In this document: positions 57,297 to 64,000 of the stretch, piece after piece
How positions within the stretch are numbered: the stretch's first letter is position 1
Layout: every line of letters starts with the position of its first letter
Source of the DNA: Silvibacterium dinghuense
GTDB lineage: Bacteria > Acidobacteriota > Terriglobia > Terriglobales > Acidobacteriaceae
Assembly (NCBI RefSeq): GCF_004123295.1
Contig: NZ_SDMK01000006.1
Coordinates: 62,001-126,000, forward strand
Length of the DNA: 64,000 nucleotides
Direction: 5' to 3'
The notes under the pieces: model-generated
Databases searched by the model: none
What the model was told of the DNA's origin: nothing
The model's input: only the letters and a program-made list of their open reading frames with translations
Translations under genes and position numbers: made by a program

Positions 57297-58565
57297 ATGA
57301 GTAGAGTGACCAGCCGCCGTCAATTTTTTCATTATCTGTTACAGGGGAGTGCCGCTGCTACGCTGGCTGCGGGGCTGCCTTGGCCCCTGATCGCCGAAAA
57401 GCATAAGCACCAGAAGGACTCTGCGCCGCAGTTTGCGGATGTGAACGGTCCGCGCTCTCTGCGGGCGCATGCTGAGACCGCAGGACTGCTGGTAGGGTGT
57501 GCGGTGGTGCCGGATCGGCTTTCCGGTGAGCCGGCCTATGGCTCACTCGTCGCAGACCAGGCCAACATCCTGGTGGCAGAGAACGCAATGAAGTGGCAGG
57601 CGCTGCGTCCGTCTCCGGATAAGTTCGATTTCCGTGGCGGCGATGAGCTGTTGGCCTTTGCCGCGGCCCACGGGCAGAAGGTTCGTGGGCATAATCTCTG
57701 CTGGCACGAAGCGCTGCCGTCATGGTTTGCGGGCACGGTGACGAAAGAGAATGCGCAGGGCTTCCTCATCCAGCATATCCAGACCGTAGCCGGGCACTTC
57801 GCAGGCAAACTGCACTCCTGGGACGTAGTGAATGAGGCTGTGGACCCGAAGAGCGGCCGCGCCGATGGATTGCGGGTCTCGCCGTGGCTGGAGATGATCG
57901 GACCGGATTACATCGAGCTGGCCTTTCATGCCGCGCGGCAGGCTGATCCGGCGGCGCTGCTCACCTATAACGACTACGGGATTGAGAACGACGGCGCGGA
58001 CAGTCGTGAGAAGCGCGGACAGGTGATGATGCTGGTCCGCCGTCTGAAGGCGCGCGGCGTGCCGATCGATGCCGTGGGTATCCAGAGCCATCTCACGGTG
58101 AACGATCCCATGCCGGGAGCCGGGCTCATCGACTTTGTGCGTGAGCTGGGGCGGATGGGACTGCAGGTTTTCATTACCGAGCTCGATGCAAATGAGCACA
58201 AGGTCGAGGGCTCCGTGGCTGAGCGGGATGCGGCCGTGGCCCGGCTTTATCGCGATTACGTCACCATGATGGTGGCGGAGCCGAATGTAACGGCGGTGCT
58301 GACCTGGGGCATTACGGATCGCTACACATGGCTGAACGGGCAGAAGACGGCTCGTCCGGACGGCAAACCGCAACGGTGCCTGCCCTTCGATTCCGATGAT
58401 CAGCCGGTCCCGGCCTTTTTCGCCCTGCGCGATGCGATCGACACCCGGCACCCGGTGCCTGCGCCTTCAGGCGTGAAGCCTTCGGCGGCGCCAAAGCCGG
58501 AGTCGGGAGATGCCTATGCGCCATTTACCCCGCAGACCGTGAAACCCCAGGCGACACCGCAATAG
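57297..58565 (+). CDS. GH10 endo-1,4-beta-xylanase with Tat-type leader
   Basis: 422 aa from the ATG at 57297; the same frame is open upstream but there it overlaps the small ORF at 57073. The leader SRRQFFHYLLQGSAAATLAAG looks like a twin-arginine signal. The GH10 barrel has NILVAENAMKWQALRP, RGHNLCWHEALPSW, acid/base Glu 180 in WDVVNEAVD, TYNDYGIE, GIQSHL, and nucleophile Glu 295 in FITELD. It cuts xylan internally; the GH3 enzyme at 11.7 kb could finish the products. The last 40 residues are Pro/Ala-rich and probably disordered. Confidence 0.95.
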   Translation: MSRVTSRRQFFHYLLQGSAAATLAAGLPWPLIAEKHKHQKDSAPQFADVNGPRSLRAHAETAGLLVGCAVVPDRLSGEPAYGSLVADQANILVAENAMKWQALRPSPDKFDFRGGDELLAFAAAHGQKVRGHNLCWHEALPSWFAGTVTKENAQGFLIQHIQTVAGHFAGKLHSWDVVNEAVDPKSGRADGLRVSPWLEMIGPDYIELAFHAARQADPAALLTYNDYGIENDGADSREKRGQVMMLVRRLKARGVPIDAVGIQSHLTVNDPMPGAGLIDFVRELGRMGLQVFITELDANEHKVEGSVAERDAAVARLYRDYVTMMVAEPNVTAVLTWGITDRYTWLNGQKTARPDGKPQRCLPFDSDDQPVPAFFALRDAIDTRHPVPAPSGVKPSAAPKPESGDAYAPFTPQTVKPQATPQ

Positions 58566-58607
58566 TCTCTTTCCTGTGCTCCAATGAGAGGATAGGAGTA
58601 GCCCCGC

Positions 58608-59759
58608 GTGGCGTTTATGCGTCTCACTCCTGTGTCCAGGTTTTTTCTCTGTTCGATTTTTCCGGCTGCTGCGTTCGTGATTGTGGCTGGTTTGTGCCTG
58701 CCGATGGTGGGTTTTGCGCAGGAGCCCTTTCCCGGCGAACCTGCCCAGCCTCCGTCTCAGCCGCTGCCCCCGCCCGTGGTCCCCAGCGCACCTGCGGCGC
58801 GCATGCTTACCGACCGCGATTATCAGGACCCGATCATTCGCGTGAACACCACGGAAGTGATGGTGCCGACGCTGGTAGCGAAGAAGCATTCCGGAGAGGT
58901 GATTTACGGGCTTCAGGCGACGGATTTCGCGATCTTCGACAACGGCGTGCGCCAGAAGGTTCACCTGGAAGAGGACATGGACACGCAGCCGGTTTCGCTG
59001 GTGATCTGTGTGGAGCGAGGCCGCGATGCCTCGCTCGAGTTCGATAAATTTGCGCGGCTGGGACCGTTGCTCGATTATTTCCTCGGCTCGGAGAAAAGCT
59101 CGGCAGCTTTGGTGACCTTCGACTCGAAGCCGAGCCTGGCCAGCGATTTTTCTGAGGACTCAACCGGGGTGCGCCGTAGGCTGTTGAGTCTGCCGCAGGG
59201 AGACGGCGGAGCGGCCATTCTCGACGCAGTAGGCTATTCGCTGAATATCCTGGCGCGGCAGCCGGATAACAGGCGGCGTGTGATTCTGCTGATCAGCGAA
59301 ACGCGGGATCATGGCAGCCGCCACATCACCATTCCCGAGGTAGTGCAGCGCGTGGGCGAGACCAATACTTTGGTCCTGAGCCTGGGCTTTTCGCCGGTCA
59401 ACTCGCATCTGCGCGAGTGGGGCAAGGGAAATCCGCACGGCAGCCTGCTGGAGCCTTTTCTGATGGCCTACAACGCGATGAAGAAGAATGCACCGCGGGC
59501 GCTCGCTGAGATGAGCGGCGGCGAGTATGCCTTCTTCAACAAGGACAAGGCGTTTGAGAAAGCCGTGCATGACGAAGCCTCGCACGCAGGGAATCGTTAT
59601 GTGTTGAGCTTCCATCCGACAGACCTCACGCCGGGGATCCATGTGCTTGAGGTCCAGTTGACTGCGGATTACGGGGCACGTGTAGTGGCGCGGAATAATT
59701 ACTGGGCAGTGACCGGCAATCCGGAGCAGGGGAGCGCTGCTCCCTCCTCTGCACCCTGA
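58608..59759 (+). CDS. VWFA-related acidobacterial protein
   Basis: 383 aa from a GTG nine bases after AGGAG; an ATG three codons on is less well placed. Signal peptide up to GFAQ, then a proline-rich linker. The first beta-rich segment has INV-like VNTTEVMVPTLVAKKHSGEVIYGLQATDFAIFDNG (split here as VNTTEVMVPTLV and LQATDFAIFDNG). A von Willebrand A-like domain follows (SLVICVERGRDASLEF, AALVTFDSKP, DGGAAILDAVGYSLN, RRVILLISETRDHGS). This is the layout of the VWFA-related acidobacterial domain family. The MIDAS motif is degenerate: VERGRDAS in place of DxSxS. Function is unknown. Confidence 0.9.
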   Translation: MAFMRLTPVSRFFLCSIFPAAAFVIVAGLCLPMVGFAQEPFPGEPAQPPSQPLPPPVVPSAPAARMLTDRDYQDPIIRVNTTEVMVPTLVAKKHSGEVIYGLQATDFAIFDNGVRQKVHLEEDMDTQPVSLVICVERGRDASLEFDKFARLGPLLDYFLGSEKSSAALVTFDSKPSLASDFSEDSTGVRRRLLSLPQGDGGAAILDAVGYSLNILARQPDNRRRVILLISETRDHGSRHITIPEVVQRVGETNTLVLSLGFSPVNSHLREWGKGNPHGSLLEPFLMAYNAMKKNAPRALAEMSGGEYAFFNKDKAFEKAVHDEASHAGNRYVLSFHPTDLTPGIHVLEVQLTADYGARVVARNNYWAVTGNPEQGSAAPSSAP

Positions 59760-59825
59760 AGATGCGGCCTTCCCGTGACGCAGTCCGTCTGTCTACACAG
59801 GACACCTGTCTGCAAGGGAGAAAGC

Positions 59826-60497
59826 ATGGGGGAGTTTGTGAGGCTGCACGCCGCCGACGGCCATGAGCTGGGAGCGTATGTGGCGCGGCCGGAGGGCGAG
59901 CCGATTGCCGGGCTGGTTGTGATCCAGGAGATTTTCGGGGTGAACCGGCATATCCGCAGCATGACCGATCAGTATGCGGAGGCGGGGTTTCTGGCCGTGG
60001 CGCCGGCGCTCTTCGATCGCGTAGAGCGTGGTGTCGAACTGGGATACGACGGGGAAGACCGGCAGAAGGCAATGTCCTTCATGCCGAAGCTCGACGTGGA
60101 GTCGATGAACCTCGATACGGACGCGGCGGTTGCCTACGCAAGGGCTCAAACCGGGAAAAAGACGGGCATTGTCGGCTATTGTCTGGGTGGTTCTATTGCG
60201 TGGTTTGCTGCCATGCGGGGCACGGTCGACGCAGCCGTGGGATATTACGGCGGTCTGATCGCGAAGTTTGCCGAAGCGGAGCTGAAGGCTCCGGTGATCC
60301 TGCACTTCGGATCGAAGGACACGCATATTCCGGAAGAGCACCGCGCAAAGATCGCAGCAGCCCATCCCGAGGTGCCGATTTACCTGTATGACGCCGAGCA
60401 TGGTTTCAATTGCGACCAGAAGTCGAGCTTCGAGCCGCGCTCCGCAGCGCTGGCGCGGGAGCGCTCCCTGGCCTTTCTCAGGGATCATCTGGGCTGA
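59826..60497 (+). CDS. Dienelactone hydrolase family protein
   Basis: 223 aa from the ATG at 59826 with GGGAG upstream. Alpha/beta fold with nucleophile Cys 119 in GYCLGG, Asp in GSKDTHIP, and His in AEHGFNC, the Cys-Asp-His triad of dienelactone hydrolases. Also typical is VVIQEIFGVNRHIR. Family members open lactone rings in chloroaromatic breakdown, but many act as general carboxyl esterases. No catabolic genes are adjacent. Confidence 0.93.
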   Translation: MGEFVRLHAADGHELGAYVARPEGEPIAGLVVIQEIFGVNRHIRSMTDQYAEAGFLAVAPALFDRVERGVELGYDGEDRQKAMSFMPKLDVESMNLDTDAAVAYARAQTGKKTGIVGYCLGGSIAWFAAMRGTVDAAVGYYGGLIAKFAEAELKAPVILHFGSKDTHIPEEHRAKIAAAHPEVPIYLYDAEHGFNCDQKSSFEPRSAALARERSLAFLRDHLG

Positions 60498-60515
60498 TTT
60501 TGGCAAAGCGGTACC

Positions 60516-60560
60516 TGCCGGTTCCGGATGAGGCCGGCGTACGGCTATCCAGAACCGGCA
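60516..60560 (+). terminator. Rho-independent terminator of dienelactone hydrolase
   Basis: TGCCGGTTC (60516-60524) and GAACCGGCA (60552-60560) are perfect complements, with inner GGAT/ATCC pairing, followed by TTTTTAT. Confidence 0.85.
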
Positions 60561-60694
60561 TTTTTATGCTGGACTAACCGGCATTTCGGCGTCCTCTTTC
60601 TCCTTCCGCGCATCTAGTCTTGTGATTCAGAATTGAAAAGAGCTACCGCGCATCTTCAGGGAAAGCCCTGAGAAGAGCGCAGTTGCGGAGGTAC

Positions 60695-62299
60695 ATGGCG
60701 AGTTCGACGGCAACGGCTGCGGTGGCGCAGGAGCGGTGGCATCCGCGCGTCAATCCCTGGATTATTGCGGCAACAGTGGCCATGGCCGCGTTCATGGAGG
60801 TGCTGGATACCTCCATCGCCAATGTTGCGCTGCCGCATATTGCCGGCAATCTCGGTGCGAGCCAGGACGAAAGCACCTGGGTTTTGACAGCGTACCTGGT
60901 GGCCAATGCCGTCGTGCTGCCGATGGGCGGCTGGGCAGCGAGTGTGATCGGCCGCAAGAACTTTTTCATGCTGTGCATCGTGATCTTCACGATCAGCTCT
61001 CTGCTGTGTGGTCTTGCTCCTTCGCTGCCGCTGCTCCTGCTCTTCCGGGTGTTGCAGGGCGCCGGCGGCGGTGGCTTGCAGCCGATGGCGCAGGCCATCA
61101 TGGCGGACTCCTTCGAGCCGGCGCAGCGCGGACTGGCCTTTTCACTCTATGGTTTGGTGGCGGTGCTGGCGCCCTCGATCGGACCTACACTCGGCGGCTG
61201 GATTACCGACAACTACAGCTGGCACTGGATCTTCTACATCAATATTCCCGTGGGCATCCTGGCCTTCTTCCTGACCCAGCGGCTGGTGGATGATCCGCCA
61301 TGGTCGAAAGCCGACCGTGCCAACTTCTTCAAGTTGGATTACATCGGCCTGGCGCTGCTGGTGATCTCGATGGGCGCGCTACAGATCAGCCTCGATAAGG
61401 GCGAGGAAAAGGACTGGTTCGGCTCGCACTTTATCGTGGGTTTTGCCATCGCCTTCGTGGTCTCCTTCGTGGCGCTCATTATCTGGGAGTGGCGCTCGAA
61501 GGCCCCTCTGATGGACCTGAAGCTCTTCAAGCAGTCGAACTTTGCGATCTGCTGCTTCCTGATGATGCTGACCGGCGGCCTGCTCAATGCCACGACGGTG
61601 CTGCAGCCGCAATTCCTCCAGTCGGAGCTGGGCTACACGGCGACCTGGGCAGGTCTTTCGCTCTCCGGAGGAGGTCTGGCCCTGATCTTTGTCATGCCCT
61701 TCGCCGGGCAGGCGGTCGGGCGCTTCCCGGCGCGGAACATCATTGCTTGCGGCTTCGTCTTCTTCGCTCTCTCCTATTTCTTGAGCGCGACCTTCCTGAA
61801 CCTGGGGCTGAGCTTCAAGACTTCCTCCTGGCTGCGTGTCGCGCAGGTGGCTCCGATTCCGTTCGTCTTCATCTCGGTAACGACAGCGGCATACTTCGGT
61901 TTACCGAGAGAGAAGAGCAATCAGATCTCCGGCCTTATTAACTTTGTTCGTAATATCGGCGGAAGTATCCTGATCTCACTGACCAACGCCCTGGTGACGG
62001 AGCGGGGATACTTCCACCAGAACCAGCTGCTCAAGTACCTGACCCCTTCGAGCGCAAACTTTCAGCAGCGGGTGAATCAGTTGACCGGATTTTTCGATGG
62101 CCATGCCGGGCCTGCGAATGCTGGCCAATTGGCGCAGGGGAGAATCTATAACCAGCTCCTCTCGCAATCTCAGATACTGGCGTATGTGGATGTCTTTTAC
62201 CTCCTCTGCGGAGCGTCCATCCTCCTGATTCCGACGGCCTTTCTGCTCAGAAAGAACAATCCGCGGGCAGAGGCGAAGAGCGAGATCGCTGTTCACTGA
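60695..62299 (+). CDS. DHA2-family (EmrB/QacA) multidrug exporter
   Basis: 534 aa from the ATG at 60695, after GGAGG. Fourteen-helix MFS pattern. Motifs: TSIANVALPHIAGNLGASQDESTWVLTAYLVANA (split: TSIANVALPHIAG, TWVLTAYLVANAV), loop motif GRKNFFM, the antiporter motif region LAPSIGPTLGGWIT, and WHWIFYINIPVG. Usually works with an EmrA-like membrane fusion protein and a TolC partner, neither seen here. It would export drugs or toxic lipophilic compounds using protons. A cytoplasmic Ala/Thr-rich start precedes helix 1. Confidence 0.94.
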   Translation: MASSTATAAVAQERWHPRVNPWIIAATVAMAAFMEVLDTSIANVALPHIAGNLGASQDESTWVLTAYLVANAVVLPMGGWAASVIGRKNFFMLCIVIFTISSLLCGLAPSLPLLLLFRVLQGAGGGGLQPMAQAIMADSFEPAQRGLAFSLYGLVAVLAPSIGPTLGGWITDNYSWHWIFYINIPVGILAFFLTQRLVDDPPWSKADRANFFKLDYIGLALLVISMGALQISLDKGEEKDWFGSHFIVGFAIAFVVSFVALIIWEWRSKAPLMDLKLFKQSNFAICCFLMMLTGGLLNATTVLQPQFLQSELGYTATWAGLSLSGGGLALIFVMPFAGQAVGRFPARNIIACGFVFFALSYFLSATFLNLGLSFKTSSWLRVAQVAPIPFVFISVTTAAYFGLPREKSNQISGLINFVRNIGGSILISLTNALVTERGYFHQNQLLKYLTPSSANFQQRVNQLTGFFDGHAGPANAGQLAQGRIYNQLLSQSQILAYVDVFYLLCGASILLIPTAFLLRKNNPRAEAKSEIAVH

Positions 62300-62369
62300 G
62301 GCTGAAAATCAGACTGGCTGCGATAACGCTATGGATATTCATAGGAAAGTAAACATCGAAGTCTAGGAA

Positions 62370-62400
62370 TATGGATGCGCTTTCTGTTAGCGCATCCATA
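62370..62400 (+). terminator. 12-bp hairpin between exporter and TonB receptor
   Basis: TATGGATGCGCT (62370-62381) and AGCGCATCCATA (62389-62400) are perfect complements around TTCTGTT. The T run (TTTTT) comes only seven bases later, so it may be a weak terminator of the exporter or a leader structure of the receptor. Confidence 0.5.
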
Positions 62401-62518
62401 ACTCATTGTTTTTCAAGAGTTACTGTTTGGTCTCTGAATTGCCTCAACTGCCCAACAGTTGGTGATGTTCTTGCCGCCCCTGTGGCAAAAAACTCTTTCT
62501 GGAGACCCCCACAACTCT

Positions 62519-64000
62519 ATGAAGCCAATCAGGTTTCTTCTTTTCTGCCTCGCCTTCCTGCTTCCAGCGTTCAGCGTCGTCCATGCACAGATGGACACCG
62601 GTGGACTGAAGGGAACCATCACCGACCCAAGCGGCGCCGCGGTGGTTGGCGCATCGGTGCACATTCACAACCCGTCGACCGGACTCGATCGCACGACGCA
62701 GTCTTCAGGGAACGGTACCTATCAGTTCACGGACCTGCAGCCCGGACCCTACCAGATCGAAATTCTTGCTACGGGCTTTGGAAAGTATTCGATGACCCGT
62801 GCGGTGACCGTCGGTGGAAGCACCACGGTGGACGCGAAGCTGAGCGTAACCGCGACCACGCAGGTGGAAGTGGATGCCTCGCAGGACGTCGGCGCACAGG
62901 TGAATACGAACGACCAGCAGATTTCGCAGGTGATTACCCCGAAACAGGTGATGGACCTGCCGTCGCTCAGCCGCGATCCCTATGATTTTGTCGCCCTGTC
63001 GGGCAATGTCACCAGCGATCCGAATGGATCGACGGGGCCGAACGGCGTAGGCGTGAGCTTCAGCGGCCTGCGCTCGGCTTCGACGGAGATTCTGCTCGAT
63101 GGCGCAGAGAACGTCGATCTTTACGATGCGGCGGTTGGCCAGCAGATCCCATTGGATTCAGTGGACGAGTACCGCACCATCACGGACGGCTTCACGGCAG
63201 AGTATGGCCGCGCTTCGGGTGGAGTGGTGAACCTGGTCACCAAGAGCGGTACGAACAAATTCCACGGATCGTTGTATGAGTACAACCGCCTCTCGGCGCT
63301 GGCCGCCAACACCTATAACGAAGACGCTCAGAATGTGTACCTGCGCAGCTTAGGAGAGTCGCCCCTGCCTGCCGACCACTTCACGCGCAACCAGTTCGGC
63401 TACTCGGTCGGTGGACCGGTGCCGTTCTTTGCGCACAAGGTCTTCTTCTTCTCGAATACGGAGTGGAACCGCATTCGAAGCACGGGGCTTCAGCAGTTTA
63501 TTGTGCCGACCTCCTCGTTCATCGCATCGAGCGCCAGCAATACGCAGCAGTTCTTCTCAAACTACGGCACGCTGGCCTCGGGCACGACGCTCGGCCAGAC
63601 GGTTGCGGTGAGCGGCTTTGCCACCAACCCTCTGCAGATTGCCAACGTGCAGGCGCCGATCGATGCCGGTGCAGGCGCCCCGGTGAATGCCTGGGACACG
63701 GACGCGCGCTTTGACGTGAATCTCAGCGAGAAGACGACGATGTTCTTCCGTGCCGCCGTGTACAGCGACGATTACACGGCAGGTTTCGTCTCGTTGAGCC
63801 CTTACAACGGCTACAACACGGGGCAGACCGATCTGAACCAGAGCTTTCTCTACAGCCTGACACACGTCTTCTCGCCGAACCTGGTGAGCGTGAGCAAGGT
63901 GAGCTACAACCGCTTCAATGAGAGCGAGCCGCTGGGCTCGGCCGGCGTGACGCCGACGCTCTACCTGAGCCATAACAACACGGCCAGCGTGGATACGACG
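62519..64000 (+). CDS. TonB-dependent receptor, Oar-like (5' part, runs off right edge)
   Basis: 494 codons from the ATG at 62519 to the window end, no stop. Signal peptide (FLLFCLAFLLPAFSVVHA), then a carboxypeptidase-regulatory-like domain (LKGTITDPSGAAVVGASVHI, GPYQIEILATGFGKY), plug with LDGAENVDLYDA and EYGRASGGVVNLVTKSGTNKFHG, and the beginning of the barrel. It is of the same type as the receptors at 1 and 6764 but not a close copy. Ribosome binding site is weak (GGAG at 14 bases). Ligand unknown. Confidence 0.92.
   Translation, partial: MKPIRFLLFCLAFLLPAFSVVHAQMDTGGLKGTITDPSGAAVVGASVHIHNPSTGLDRTTQSSGNGTYQFTDLQPGPYQIEILATGFGKYSMTRAVTVGGSTTVDAKLSVTATTQVEVDASQDVGAQVNTNDQQISQVITPKQVMDLPSLSRDPYDFVALSGNVTSDPNGSTGPNGVGVSFSGLRSASTEILLDGAENVDLYDAAVGQQIPLDSVDEYRTITDGFTAEYGRASGGVVNLVTKSGTNKFHGSLYEYNRLSALAANTYNEDAQNVYLRSLGESPLPADHFTRNQFGYSVGGPVPFFAHKVFFFSNTEWNRIRSTGLQQFIVPTSSFIASSASNTQQFFSNYGTLASGTTLGQTVAVSGFATNPLQIANVQAPIDAGAGAPVNAWDTDARFDVNLSEKTTMFFRAAVYSDDYTAGFVSLSPYNGYNTGQTDLNQSFLYSLTHVFSPNLVSVSKVSYNRFNESEPLGSAGVTPTLYLSHNNTASVDTT

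Overview
The window looks like a chromosomal segment of an acidobacterium, most likely of the Terriglobia/Acidobacteriaceae type. The evidence is the combination of three Oar-like TonB-dependent receptors with carboxypeptidase-like N-terminal domains, two 'acidobacterial duplicated orphan permeases' (ADOP) with a PadR regulator, a VWFA-related acidobacterial protein, an exosortase E/CAAX-protease fusion with its VPEID-CTERM substrate, and intergenic palindromic repeats of a kind I associate with these genomes. It is mainly core-like chromosome: I see no tRNA, rRNA, CRISPR array, prophage or complete insertion sequence.

Region by region. 1-6.2 kb: an Oar-like receptor cut by the left edge, a divergent membrane-bound winged-helix regulator, a GlxA-type AraC regulator, an HD-domain protein with a CRP-consensus palindrome over its ribosome binding site, and a CE12-type esterase. 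6.5-14.5 kb: a plant-polysaccharide locus with a complete Oar-like receptor, a TPR protein and a GH3 enzyme with a PA14 insert. 14.5-20.6 kb: two ADOP permeases and PadR, with a fold-back (MITE-like) element directly in front of one permease. 20.7-24.6 kb: LysR regulator, UDP-glucuronate decarboxylase, QueG and a cold-shock protein. 24.9-26.8 kb: exosortase E/protease and its tiny sorted protein. 27.3-33 kb: YihY-type membrane protein, PP2C phosphatase, TPR protein, PspC-like protein and an alpha/beta hydrolase.

33-37.5 kb: argG, icd and mdh, separated by hairpin-rich repeats and a second copy of the fold-back element. 37.5-46.7 kb: surface-polysaccharide genes, namely two glycosyltransferases, ugd, a GT9 heptosyltransferase-like gene and the ADP-heptose genes hldD, gmhB, gmhA and hldE. 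46.7-50.7 kb: alaC, a second HD protein and a polyprenyl-phosphate sugar-1-phosphate transferase. 50.9-56.3 kb: S10 carboxypeptidase, a leftward group (cutA, a small membrane protein, bioY, mqnD) and a phosphohexomutase. 56.5-64 kb: FtsB-like protein, a small conserved-looking ORF, a GH10 xylanase, the VWFA-related protein, dienelactone hydrolase, a DHA2 drug exporter and a third Oar-like receptor cut by the right edge.

Two themes link the genes. The first is hemicellulose/pectin use: CE12 esterase, GH3 and GH10 enzymes, and TonB receptors that could import the products. The second is surface polysaccharide assembly: phosphohexomutase, UDP-glucose dehydrogenase and UDP-xylose synthase for nucleotide sugars, the ADP-heptose pathway, glycosyltransferases and a polyprenyl-P transferase, with an exosortase system of a class usually found in exopolysaccharide producers. 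The strongest candidates for follow-up are the XrtE/VPEID pair, whose mature product would be only about 15 residues, and the two repeat families whose copies differ by compensatory changes in their paired arms.
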